From the NCBI GenBank assembly GCA_030587525.1, contig JAUQYW010000556.1:1-33608 (forward strand): a stretch of DNA of 33,608 nt, read 5' to 3'. Both the position numbers and the translations under genes were made by a program. Source of the stretch: Candidatus Sigynarchaeota archaeon. GTDB taxonomy: Archaea > Asgardarchaeota > Lokiarchaeia > Sigynarchaeales > Sigynarchaeaceae. The notes beneath the pieces are model-generated. The model saw nothing but the letters and a program-made list of their open reading frames with translations, searched no databases and was not told the DNA's origin. Positions 25,308 through 33,302 of the stretch are shown here, in pieces; the first letter of the stretch is position 1, and each line of letters begins with the position of its first letter.

Positions 25308-26449
25308 CCGCCGTCCCGACACGTCCAAAGATGGAATTGTCGACGAAAGTCTTCATCATCATTGCCATCGTCGCGACCATCGTCATTCCCCTAGCCCATT
25401 ACGTACCGTCTGCATTGATGATTGGTGGCCCATTGTACGAGAAGCGGGTGTGCGCGTTCTATTACACGTGGTACGGAAATCAGACTGCCTATTACGGAGA
25501 GAGTCCTGGTACCGCAAACATCATCGTTGCATGGGACGAGTCCCACCCGGAGCTGGACCCGCCCATCTGGCACCATCCAGATATCAACCCATACGACATC
25601 GCTGCATCCCAGCACCCGGACTTGAACACCTCATCCCTTGTGTTGTTTGATAGCTGCGACCCGCGAGCGATCCGGTTCCATCTCGACTGCGCGACGCTTG
25701 GCGGCATCGATACGTTTATCTGCACGTGGTGGAGTCAAGATTCGCTCACCAATTACAACTTCAGGCAAGTCTTGAACGTCACGGAGATGTACAATTACAC
25801 GCAGCGCCACACGATTTACTTCGAGACCGTGCAAGACCGATTCTATTATAACCGCACGGACGGGGTCACGAACGTGTACAACGATCTCAAGTACGTGATT
25901 CAGAACTACGGCAACCATTCCCGGTTCTTGCGCATAGGCGACCGCCCTGTCATCTTCGTTTATGCAACCTTGTCCCGCGTTTCGGTCCAGAACTGGACCA
26001 CGGTGGTCCAGATGCTTCATGCCGATGGGCTTAACCCGTTCCTCATCGCGGACGTGGGGATCCGCCCTATCGATCCGGACTTGATCCCGATCTTCGACGG
26101 GTTCCACACGTACAACTCGCTCGGTATCTTCCGCGACGAGCCCCAAAACGCGCTGGCGCTGTTCGAAACCTTCGTGTTATCCTCCCGATACAACGGGAAA
26201 ATGGCCTGCACCACGACGCTGCCTGGGTACAACGACACGTCGGTCAGATACGGAACACCCTCTTTAGAGCGGCAAGAAGGCGAAGTCTACAAGAACAGCT
26301 GGGACGTGGCCACGAGATCCCGCTGCGATTGGGCGCTGATATGCACGTTCAATGAATGGCATGAAGGCACCGAGATCGAACCGAGCCTGGAAAACGGAAC
26401 GTATTATATCGACATGACGCGGCAATACACGCAAGCATTCAAGGCATAA
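25304..26449 (+). CDS. Membrane-anchored GH99-like glycosidase (endo-alpha-mannosidase family fold)
   Basis: The protein has 381 residues with one N-terminal hydrophobic anchor (VFIIIAIVATIVIPLAHYV, ~residues 15-33), so the catalytic domain sits outside the cell. Family marks: AFYYTWYGN near the first strand, PIWHHPD, GIDTFICTWW, RPVIFVY, and above all FNEWHEGTEIEPS. In that motif E351 and E354 keep the E-x-x-E spacing of the two active-site glutamates of GH99 enzymes. GH99 enzymes cleave inside alpha-mannosyl chains; related GH71/WbsX-type proteins share the motif, so mannan specificity is not certain. The ectodomain carries several N-glycosylation sequons. It lies in an operon with a 12-TM protein, GH9 and PIG-L. 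Confidence 0.82.
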   Translation: MTAVPTRPKMELSTKVFIIIAIVATIVIPLAHYVPSALMIGGPLYEKRVCAFYYTWYGNQTAYYGESPGTANIIVAWDESHPELDPPIWHHPDINPYDIAASQHPDLNTSSLVLFDSCDPRAIRFHLDCATLGGIDTFICTWWSQDSLTNYNFRQVLNVTEMYNYTQRHTIYFETVQDRFYYNRTDGVTNVYNDLKYVIQNYGNHSRFLRIGDRPVIFVYATLSRVSVQNWTTVVQMLHADGLNPFLIADVGIRPIDPDLIPIFDGFHTYNSLGIFRDEPQNALALFETFVLSSRYNGKMACTTTLPGYNDTSVRYGTPSLERQEGEVYKNSWDVATRSRCDWALICTFNEWHEGTEIEPSLENGTYYIDMTRQYTQAFKA

Positions 26450-26481
26450 CCATTTTTACTATACTTTCATTTTTGTACGGC

Positions 26482-27489
26482 ATGATTTCCTCGCAAATTG
26501 CGCATTCAAAACAAGGAAGAGGAACCGCTTCTTCTGCCAATTACAGGTACTTCTTGCTGCTCTTTCCCGTCGCGATTATTGCCTTGGATCTCGTGTTCTT
26601 CTTGCTCGATGATTTTCTTGACGAGGGCTTCAGCATCTTCTATCTCGACGTGTATAACCAGGGATATTTCACGTGGTGGCTTGATTTTGAACGATTCTGG
26701 GGGAATTTCGAGACGTGGAGCGTGCTGGGTAGTTGGACGGGGCTGTTTGCATTTTTCACGTTCGGCGCGGCCCCGGAAACCATGCGCGTGGAAAAAGCAC
26801 GGTTGGTGAAGATTCCCTTGATCTTGCTTGCTGGCCTCTTGGTAATAGCGGTCGTTTTTAGTGCAAGCAGCACCTTAGCACCGGTGCCATATTCCTTCTT
26901 GAGCATCATTGCGTTCTCGTGGTATCCCACGTATTTTCCAGGGCAAGTGCTGTTCTTCCTCCTCGCGTGCTCGGGATTCTGGCTTCTCTTTCCAAGGCTA
27001 TCAAAATTATCCAATGAACGAATTACAACGCCGGTAACGACGCGGATGGCGGCTGTTTTGCTCGTCATCTCGATGTGCGTGCTCCACCTTGTCATGGTGT
27101 CAACGTGGAACGCAGAGAGCTTGGGCGCATTGCTATACTCGTTGCCTGGAGTCTTCGGCTTTCTTTTCGTCACGGTGCCATTGTTCTCGTTCATGGTCGC
27201 ATCCATCGAATGTAAATTGCACCGCTCTGGCGATGTGGTCTTGGGCAAGAGAACTGCTGAGGATGGGCGGGTGGTCGGTCGCCGGAACAAGTATGCCTTG
27301 GGAATTCTGCTTATTATCACAGCTTTCTTGATCTTCATGCTAATCGGGTTGTATTTTACATCGAACCTGGATATCGGCATAGAAATCAGGTCAGATTTCG
27401 TTCCGAGGAACATGTTGTCGTGGGCCAGCAGCGCGCTGGTCGCGACTATCACGTTCTTTTCGCTGCAAGGGAGGTCGAAAGAATCATGA
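26482..27489 (+). CDS. Polytopic membrane protein (about 8 TM) of unknown function
   Basis: The product has 335 residues from ATG 26482 (TTG at 26473 is three codons upstream). About eight hydrophobic segments are visible. The first (YFLLLFPVAIIALDLVFFLL) is followed by an acidic, aromatic loop (DEGFSIFYLDVYNQGYFTWW), and a basic cytoplasmic loop (GKRTAEDGRVVGRRNKY) precedes the last two. It starts 32 nt after the GH99-like stop and overlaps the GH9 start by four bases (ATGA). An A/T element (TTACTATACTT, 26457-26467) could give it an additional promoter. No family is recognised; location suggests a role in transport or anchoring linked to polysaccharide use. Confidence 0.7.
   Translation: MISSQIAHSKQGRGTASSANYRYFLLLFPVAIIALDLVFFLLDDFLDEGFSIFYLDVYNQGYFTWWLDFERFWGNFETWSVLGSWTGLFAFFTFGAAPETMRVEKARLVKIPLILLAGLLVIAVVFSASSTLAPVPYSFLSIIAFSWYPTYFPGQVLFFLLACSGFWLLFPRLSKLSNERITTPVTTRMAAVLLVISMCVLHLVMVSTWNAESLGALLYSLPGVFGFLFVTVPLFSFMVASIECKLHRSGDVVLGKRTAEDGRVVGRRNKYALGILLIITAFLIFMLIGLYFTSNLDIGIEIRSDFVPRNMLSWASSALVATITFFSLQGRSKES
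27469..27475 (+). promoter_or_regulatory. Shine-Dalgarno before the GH9 gene
   Basis: GGGAGGT lies 10 nt before ATG 27486, inside the end of the upstream gene. It decides against the in-frame upstream ATG at 27420. Confidence 0.75.
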
Positions 27490-29438
27490 GAAAGGACAGC
27501 GCAGGTCTCATCACGCTGGTGGCAATTGGCTTGTTCGTGACCTCCAGCGTCATCGCGGGCATCCGTGTAATGCCGGTTCCGGAAACACCGAAGGTGCTCG
27601 TGAACCAGGTGGGGTACTGGCCGGACATGGAAAAGGTCTTCATCTTCCAAGCGAACGATCAATCCGTGGTGGCGGGTGCCGTGTTTGATGTCGTAAACGT
27701 CAATGGTACCGTCATCCTCCAGGACCAGCCCATGACCTATGATGGCTTGCTGTGGCACAATCATTACGCATCAGGCAACTTCACGAGCATTGTAGCCCCC
27801 GGGACGTACGAGGTCGTTGTCCGCGGGGGCGGCGCTGCCTGGCGATCCCCGCGCTTCGCAATCAATGATGGCGTCTATGACATCTTATTCGAGCGGGCCG
27901 TGGAGTTCTATTATTACCAGCGATGCGGCTATGCGCCCACCGAGATCGTCCCCGGTTACGTAGGGCACTTGATCTGCCACGCGGATGATGGATACTGGGT
28001 CGACGAGGCTGGTGCTGTTCACTGGAAAAACATGTCCGGCGGGTGGCACGACGCCGGCGACTACGGGAAATACATGGAATCCGAATACAACACGCAATAC
28101 ACGGTCTACGCGCTTGCCTACGCGTACGAGACATGCAAGGAGATCTTCAATGGTTTGGAGAGTAAGTACGATACCGCCGCGCCCGACATCGTCGACGAGA
28201 CCGTGTGGGGAGCGCAGTACTTGCAGAAAGTCATCGTGCCCGATTCCCTGGGCGATGCCCGGGTTTTGTGCAATATCTTCAGGCGTGAAAAGGGTCGATT
28301 CGACAGGATGGGGTATTGGGGCGTGCCGTGGGCTGATACTGATAACGTGGCAAACACGAGCGATGACCGCATGGCCGCATCGCTCTTCATTTCCGACGGT
28401 GACACGTGGGCCGAGCATCACGAGTACTCGATCTGCTTCGTGAACTCCGCGGAAGCAATGATGGTCGCGGCAGCCCTGGCCAAGGCGGCGTGGATTGAAA
28501 AGGACTTCCCGTATTGGAACGACGAACCGTACAATGCAACGAACCTGGTGGCGAATGCAACGGCCTTGCACGACAGCCACGTCGGCTTGATCATCAACGC
28601 CACGTACGCCGTCAATCGCAGCCAAGATTGGTCGACTCTCTGGACAACACTCGATTGCATAACCGAGCTTGCCAGATGGGCGAATTACACACACGACGAT
28701 GCCGCGTGGAACAGATACATTATGGAAAGCAATACCTTGCGGACCCGCTTGATTAACCGCATGGACACGAATTCCAGCTCGGTGTGGACTAACATCCACG
28801 ACACGGTCATGGCCTTGTTCCACCACGACGCGGTCGTTAACGGCTCGGTCGGCACCGACCTCGTGGACTTGATCGGGCGATACACGAACGAGACGATTAT
28901 CCCAGCAGCCAACAGCACGGACAATGTATTCAAGTTTTATAAATCGAATACCTGGATAGAGGATCCCCCTGGCACATGGTATTTTTACGAGTATTATTTC
29001 CACTACTGGGGCCACAACTGGGCGACGTCCACCGCGGCCGCGGTGGCCATGCTCGGTTACAACATGTCCGGGAACCAGGAGCTGAAATTGCGGGCTGCTG
29101 ACAACGTCGTGCACTGGATGCTGGGCCGGAATCCGCTCGATCTTTGCCAGGTAGAGTCTCTCGGCACGCATAACTTGCCGATCTACCACCACCGCTATGC
29201 GAGCATCCCCGGCAATCCGAGGGGTGCATCACCCGGCTGTATTCCAAACGGGATCGCCAGGGCACCGCCTATCGAAACCGGTAATTGGTGGCAAGTCGAG
29301 GATCTTCCCTGGTACGACATGCGGAGTCCTATTCCCGGTTTCGTGGAACTTGGCGATTTCCGCTCTAACGAACCCTACATCACAGATAACGCAGGGTTTC
29401 TCATCGGGCTGGCCACATTCATAAAATATTGGGATTGA
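27486..29438 (+). CDS. Membrane-anchored glycoside hydrolase family 9 (endoglucanase-type)
   Basis: The protein has 650 residues. An N-terminal hydrophobic segment (LITLVAIGLFVTSSVIAGI) acts as signal or anchor. It is followed by the Ig-like module common in GH9 (KVLVNQVGYWPDMEKVFIF) and then the catalytic (alpha/alpha)6 barrel. Catalytic marks: GGWHDAGDYGKYM with the DAGD aspartates at 189 and 192, LGRNPLDLCQ, HHRY (568-571), and the C-terminal SNEPYITDNAGF with the proton-donor glutamate E629. All key residues are present, so it should be active on beta-1,4-glucans such as cellulose or related chains. The start overlaps the upstream gene (ATGA). GH9 is mainly bacterial and eukaryotic, so an origin by transfer is possible. 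Confidence 0.92.
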   Translation: MRKDSAGLITLVAIGLFVTSSVIAGIRVMPVPETPKVLVNQVGYWPDMEKVFIFQANDQSVVAGAVFDVVNVNGTVILQDQPMTYDGLLWHNHYASGNFTSIVAPGTYEVVVRGGGAAWRSPRFAINDGVYDILFERAVEFYYYQRCGYAPTEIVPGYVGHLICHADDGYWVDEAGAVHWKNMSGGWHDAGDYGKYMESEYNTQYTVYALAYAYETCKEIFNGLESKYDTAAPDIVDETVWGAQYLQKVIVPDSLGDARVLCNIFRREKGRFDRMGYWGVPWADTDNVANTSDDRMAASLFISDGDTWAEHHEYSICFVNSAEAMMVAAALAKAAWIEKDFPYWNDEPYNATNLVANATALHDSHVGLIINATYAVNRSQDWSTLWTTLDCITELARWANYTHDDAAWNRYIMESNTLRTRLINRMDTNSSSVWTNIHDTVMALFHHDAVVNGSVGTDLVDLIGRYTNETIIPAANSTDNVFKFYKSNTWIEDPPGTWYFYEYYFHYWGHNWATSTAAAVAMLGYNMSGNQELKLRAADNVVHWMLGRNPLDLCQVESLGTHNLPIYHHRYASIPGNPRGASPGCIPNGIARAPPIETGNWWQVEDLPWYDMRSPIPGFVELGDFRSNEPYITDNAGFLIGLATFIKYWD

Positions 29439-29444
29439 TACTTG

Positions 29445-30194
29445 ATGGCGATTCACAAAGTATTGGTGTTCTTGGCCCATCCAGATGACACGGACGCGTA
29501 TTGTCCAAACTTCCTGGCGGCTCTTGTCAAGGCGGGAAAGGAAATATATTTGTGCTCGTTCACCCGGGGCGAGCACGGCCTAGGCGGGAACCGGGATCCC
29601 GACAAGGAAAAGTTTCGCGGGTCACGGCTGGGCAGGATCCGGACCCAGGAACTGGTTTCGGCGGCCGCGTTCATCGGGATCCCGGCGTCGCGGCTTCATT
29701 TCCTCGACATCGAGGACTCCACGGTTCCAAACAACAAGCTCATAGCACATCGTCACGTGGACGCGATCATCCATGGCATCAATCCCGATCTCGTCATGAT
29801 GCCGGAATTCGCTCACGGGTACTACAAGCATCCCGATCACGTGTATGCAGGCATGATCGCGTTCCTTGCAGCACGACACTACAAGCCCGGCATAAAGGTC
29901 ATCTTCTATCATTCCATGCGCAGCAATTATTTCTTCCCCGTGGCGAGCACCGCGTTCGGGAGAAGAGCCGTGGAATTTCACAAGAGCCAGACGGACTTTT
30001 TCAGGTACTTATACCCGCTGCTTGTGAACGTGGAGCAAGTCGTGAACGGTATCTTCCACGTGCAAGGATACGTGCGAGCTGAAGGCCTTCGTGTTTCGAG
30101 CACGAAACTACCACAATATCCTGGCTTCAAGGCGCGGATCGTCGCCCGTATCTTCGCAAAGCTTGCAATCATTCCAAAGACTAAAAACGTATGA
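29445..30194 (+). CDS. PIG-L/LmbE-family deacetylase
   Basis: These zinc enzymes remove acetyl groups from N-acetylglucosamine-type sugars on lipids or small molecules. The product has 249 residues and no signal peptide, so it is cytosolic or membrane-peripheral. The metal/catalytic motif AHPDDTD (H12, D14, D15) is near the N-terminus, followed by TRGEHGLGGNRD and a second metal site KHPDH. A Phe/Tyr-rich region (FFPVAST, FRYLYPLL) may form a lipid-facing surface, as for PIG-L acting on glycolipids. It begins 6 nt after the GH9 stop and closes the operon. The presence of a deacetylase suggests an amino-sugar-containing glycan or glycolipid as the operon's target. Confidence 0.88.
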   Translation: MAIHKVLVFLAHPDDTDAYCPNFLAALVKAGKEIYLCSFTRGEHGLGGNRDPDKEKFRGSRLGRIRTQELVSAAAFIGIPASRLHFLDIEDSTVPNNKLIAHRHVDAIIHGINPDLVMMPEFAHGYYKHPDHVYAGMIAFLAARHYKPGIKVIFYHSMRSNYFFPVASTAFGRRAVEFHKSQTDFFRYLYPLLVNVEQVVNGIFHVQGYVRAEGLRVSSTKLPQYPGFKARIVARIFAKLAIIPKTKNV

Positions 30195-30211
30195 AATGGT
30201 AGTATCAAGGC

Positions 30212-30409
30212 TCAAAATATGAACCGCATAAACAATGCGGATATCGCGGTAAATATAAGAATGAAGATAAGGATGATGACTTTTTTTTTTCTCCGGGCAA
30301 GATCCTCGTGGGTCAATGCTACGCGCGAGTCTTCTTCCGTGCTGTCATCGTCATCTTTTATATCATCAAAAGGCGATGCGGGTTTCTTGCCATCCGGAGC
30401 CAAATCCAT
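30212..30409 (-). CDS. 65-residue tail-anchored membrane peptide
   Basis: The frame is open upstream to 30532, but I start at ATG 30409 (MDLAPDGKKPASPF), because a TATA-like TTTATA (minus strand, 30434-30439) is centred 27-28 nt upstream, the leaderless spacing, and the upstream part overlaps the divergent gene. The first 40 residues are acidic and hydrophilic (DDIKDDDDSTEEDS). A basic patch (ARRKKK) follows, then one C-terminal hydrophobic helix (VIILIFILIFTAISALFM). The layout is that of a tail-anchored protein facing the cytoplasm, similar in form to small secretory-pathway subunits, but no homology is claimed. It converges with PIG-L across 17 nt. Confidence 0.6.
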   Translation of the reverse strand: MDLAPDGKKPASPFDDIKDDDDSTEEDSRVALTHEDLARRKKKVIILIFILIFTAISALFMRFIF

Positions 30410-30433
30410 CACGTCATGCGCGTACAACGACTG

Positions 30434-30460
30434 TATAAACACGGGAAGCCATATATTTTT
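30434..30460. promoter_or_regulatory. Back-to-back TATA elements of a divergent promoter
   Basis: On the minus strand TTTATA (30434-30439) serves the tail-anchored peptide. On the plus strand ATATATTTTT (30451-30460) is centred about 30 nt before ATG 30485. Neither start has a Shine-Dalgarno sequence, so both transcripts are probably leaderless and may share a regulator. Confidence 0.55.
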
Positions 30461-30484
30461 AACGTTCCAGACGAAAGCTGATCG

Positions 30485-32026
30485 ATGACACGGTTTCCGG
30501 CAGCATTTTTTCGAGAAAAGTTCAAACCGCACTTCAAGGACACGGATCTTGCGGATCTGTTCAATGATATGTGCGATTTGATCGAAGGAACTTTCGACCC
30601 GTGGGAAAAAATAAACCAGCTCAAGTTAAATTTCTACGAGTTCGATGAAGACGAGTTTGAATTCGACGATTGGCTCATCAACGCGGGCCAATTCATCCTT
30701 ATCATCAAAGCACACTTCATCATGCACAACAACATCGATCACTCCGAGATCGAGCGTCTCAGCAGGCGTTTCCAGGAAATACTCGACGGGCTGAAGCCAG
30801 ATTTTCTCGAGGACGAGCTGCACTACTATTTTTCATTCTCGTTTCTCAACGAATTCACAAGCATTTTCACGATCAAGCAAGTCGACGATGACCTCGCCAA
30901 CGTGGTCAAGGAATTCATGGACGCCAAGTTCCAGGAGTTGAATGAAACGACGTCCGAAGTCAAGCAAAAAGCTCTCCCGCTCATCGTGCCGCACCTGCTG
31001 GATGCTCTCAAGCTCCATCCCGGCGTGCTCGGGTTTTTGCTCGGCAAGCTGGATACCATCATCGACGATATCGCGGGTGACGAACCACAAAGTGACGAGA
31101 CCATCGGGCTGTGCGTGCGCACGCTGGCATTCAAGGATTACGGGGAAGCATCGCCGCCCGACCAGTTCGCGTGGGCGCGACGCATGGTCGACCGCATCAA
31201 CGACCCGTTCATCAAGCTCACGAGCACGATCCACGTGGCTATCGGGCACTCGCTCAGGAACGAGATGGATGCCACGGAGGAGCTGCTGTCCGCGGCGCTG
31301 TCGACGTGCGAGGCATTGCCAACGCCGAAAAAAGAGGTGAGCATCGCATTCTTGATGCGCGGCTGCATCGAGGCGGGCATCAAGTCGGATCTCCTCGATG
31401 CCATCTCGGACACGTTCAAGGAAATCACGGATACTATGGTCGAGGGAATCCACGCGCTCAACCGGGAATTGAACACGCGGGAAGATCTTGATGACCACAA
31501 GGTGGAGGAACTGCTTGACAAGCTGGAAATGGATTTTATCATCTTTTCGAGCATCCTCGACAACCTTGCCCTTACCGGGCTGCATGCCGGGGAATTAAAA
31601 TTGCTCGAACGCGTGGAGACGCTCATGGAACGCGTGAACGAGACCAACATCGCTATCAACTTCAAGTCCAAGCTGGCCGTGTATTACCAGAAAATCGGGA
31701 CGGAGGGAAAAGAAAAAGCCCTCAAGCTGGTCAACGAGATCGCTGCCACGCTAGATAACGATGTCGAGCACCTCTACATCGAGGATCTCTACGACTTTTT
31801 CCTGGATTTCTCCAAAGACTGCATGGAGCTCGCGCTTGCTACAAACGACGTTGAATTCATCAAGCCGATAGAAAGTGTGTTCACGATCATCAAGCAGCGC
31901 AAGAATCTCGCGGAGGACGACCTCGCGACCTTACAATATCAAGTTTTGAGCGCCGTGGATAGCTTGCTCTCCGCGATGTGGAACAGCAGTTTCAATTTGA
32001 ACTTGCTTCAGGGATCTGGCGATTGA
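30485..32026 (+). CDS. All-helical cytosolic protein of unknown function (helical-repeat type)
   Basis: The protein has 513 residues, no signal peptide or membrane segment, and is acidic and almost entirely alpha-helical by pattern. Helices of 15-25 residues follow one another with short turns. Stretches such as AWARRMVDRINDPFIKLTSTIHVAIGHSL and INFKSKLAVYYQKIGTEGKEKALKLVNEIA resemble TPR/SEL1-like helix pairs, though spacing is irregular. The N-terminal third is rich in Phe, Asp and Glu. I do not recognise a family. A scaffold role is the usual one for such folds. The gene is monocistronic or followed by 32093-33256, which has its own promoter. Confidence 0.75.
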   Translation: MTRFPAAFFREKFKPHFKDTDLADLFNDMCDLIEGTFDPWEKINQLKLNFYEFDEDEFEFDDWLINAGQFILIIKAHFIMHNNIDHSEIERLSRRFQEILDGLKPDFLEDELHYYFSFSFLNEFTSIFTIKQVDDDLANVVKEFMDAKFQELNETTSEVKQKALPLIVPHLLDALKLHPGVLGFLLGKLDTIIDDIAGDEPQSDETIGLCVRTLAFKDYGEASPPDQFAWARRMVDRINDPFIKLTSTIHVAIGHSLRNEMDATEELLSAALSTCEALPTPKKEVSIAFLMRGCIEAGIKSDLLDAISDTFKEITDTMVEGIHALNRELNTREDLDDHKVEELLDKLEMDFIIFSSILDNLALTGLHAGELKLLERVETLMERVNETNIAINFKSKLAVYYQKIGTEGKEKALKLVNEIAATLDNDVEHLYIEDLYDFFLDFSKDCMELALATNDVEFIKPIESVFTIIKQRKNLAEDDLATLQYQVLSAVDSLLSAMWNSSFNLNLLQGSGD

Positions 32027-32056
32027 TCCTCGATCTCCAACCTTCCGATTTTGAAA

Positions 32057-32069
32057 TACTATATCAAAT
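32057..32069 (+). promoter_or_regulatory. TATA-like element of the cytosolic TIM-barrel-like gene
   Basis: The A/T block TACTATATCAAAT is centred about 30 nt before ATG 32093, with no Shine-Dalgarno sequence between, so a leaderless transcript is likely. Confidence 0.5.
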
Positions 32070-32092
32070 ATGATCTTTGTCTGGTTATCCAT

Positions 32093-33256
32093 ATGGCGAA
32101 GAAGATAAAAAAAGCGCCCAGCTTCGAGCGCATGATCATCAGCTGCGAGTTTCTCACGCCCAAGCAGGTGCTCGAGAAGGGCGTCGTCAAGCTGATGCAA
32201 GACACGGGTATCGGGATTGCCCTGCGCGCATTGCCAAGGGATCTCGAGAAAGGTTCTGATTACATGACAATGCTCGCCACGTTCAAGGACAACGGCGTTG
32301 ACAAGCAATTCGTGCCGTGGCCCTTGCTCGACGTGGAAGACGGCTATTATGCCAACGTGAAAACTGCCCGGAAGTTTTCGGCAATGATGAAAAAGGCGCT
32401 GGAATGGTACTGCGATAACAAGTTCGAAATGCCACCTGCGGTGCTCGTGGACCTGGAGCCGTCGACAGACCCGGCAGAGGCAAAGAAAGCCGAACAATTC
32501 CGCAAGGATGGAAAGAAACCAGAGGCGAAGAAAGGCGGCATGGATATCATGAAAACCGTGGCCGCGATCATCGACAGGATCGACGAAGGCCTCGACACTG
32601 CGACCTTCGATGATGGCTCGCGGGAATTTACCGCCATGCAAGATATGATGCACGAGTTCGGGACGCGTGCAGCCGCGGTGGCCCTTCCCATGGCATACGA
32701 GGACATCTTCGATGGAAAATTGCTACTCCAGCAGTTCATGTCATGCCCCGTGACCAGCGTTGACTGGGATATCATAAATTTTATGATATTCAATACAGAT
32801 TACGTGCCGACGACCAAAGGGATCGTCTCGAACGAGGATTATCGTCATCTGATCTACTTGTATGCCAAAGAGTTCATCGAAAAATGGGGAAAGGACAAGC
32901 CTTCGATCACGCTAGGTATCACCAACACGGGCATCACGGATATCCGAGCAGTCCAGACCGACCCCGACATCTATCGCCTCGATGCGAGTGCTCTCCTCGC
33001 CGCGGGTATGAATACTACGGGCATCTACGCTCTCGATGGCATCTTGCAGCAACCGGATCCAAAGGCGTGGATCGAGACCGTGCAAAAAGCGAAGGCATCC
33101 GATTTCAAGCCCGATCCCGAGCACCTCGAGGTCGCGGGCCACGTGCGCCGTGCCTTCCAAGCCCTGGATTTCATCTACCCCGTCGGCCAATACCTCGTGA
33201 AATCGGGAAAGATCATGAACATCATCCAGATGGTCACGAGCGGGAAGCTTTTCTAA
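32093..33256 (+). CDS. Cytosolic TIM-barrel-like protein related to the membrane-anchored protein at 980-2521
   Basis: Starting at ATG 32093 (the frame is open to 32051), the product has 387 residues with no signal peptide. The pattern is strand-helix repeats of a TIM barrel: VPWPLLDVEDG, AVLVDLEPS, RAAAVALPMAYEDIF, VDWDIINFMIFNTD, SITLGITNTG, NTTGIYALDGIL. Acidic residues D120 and E122 end a strand 44 residues after W76. In the protein at 980-2521 the corresponding FDIEDW lies 43 residues after its IWP tryptophan, and later blocks also align (QQFMS/DFMQS; the SITLGITNTG and AICIGCIGYP strands; AAGMNTTGIYALDG and AAGVDSVRIFRVES). A Lys-rich insert follows the DLEP motif. The function is probably glycosidase-like or sugar-binding; this is inference. 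No named family is recognised. Confidence 0.75.
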   Translation: MAKKIKKAPSFERMIISCEFLTPKQVLEKGVVKLMQDTGIGIALRALPRDLEKGSDYMTMLATFKDNGVDKQFVPWPLLDVEDGYYANVKTARKFSAMMKKALEWYCDNKFEMPPAVLVDLEPSTDPAEAKKAEQFRKDGKKPEAKKGGMDIMKTVAAIIDRIDEGLDTATFDDGSREFTAMQDMMHEFGTRAAAVALPMAYEDIFDGKLLLQQFMSCPVTSVDWDIINFMIFNTDYVPTTKGIVSNEDYRHLIYLYAKEFIEKWGKDKPSITLGITNTGITDIRAVQTDPDIYRLDASALLAAGMNTTGIYALDGILQQPDPKAWIETVQKAKASDFKPDPEHLEVAGHVRRAFQALDFIYPVGQYLVKSGKIMNIIQMVTSGKLF

Positions 33257-33257
33257 C

Positions 33258-33270
33258 ATTTTTTTAATCT
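33258..33270 (+). terminator. T-run terminator between convergent genes
   Basis: CATTTTTTTAATC directly follows the stop of the TIM-barrel-like gene and should end its transcript. A second run (CTTTTTTG, near 33288) lies before the convergent phosphorylase gene. Confidence 0.45.
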
Positions 33271-33302
33271 TATTAACCGTGAATCAACTTTTTTGATCCG
33301 GA

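Noticed and set aside
26640..27764. 374-residue minus-strand frame opposite the 8-TM protein and GH9 start
   Set aside because: It spans two real overlapping genes on the other strand and shows no domain features.
27885..29192. Minus-strand frame of 435 residues opposite the GH9 gene
   Set aside because: It is antisense to an enzyme with all catalytic motifs; composition (Val, Arg, His, Asp) is typical of shadow frames.
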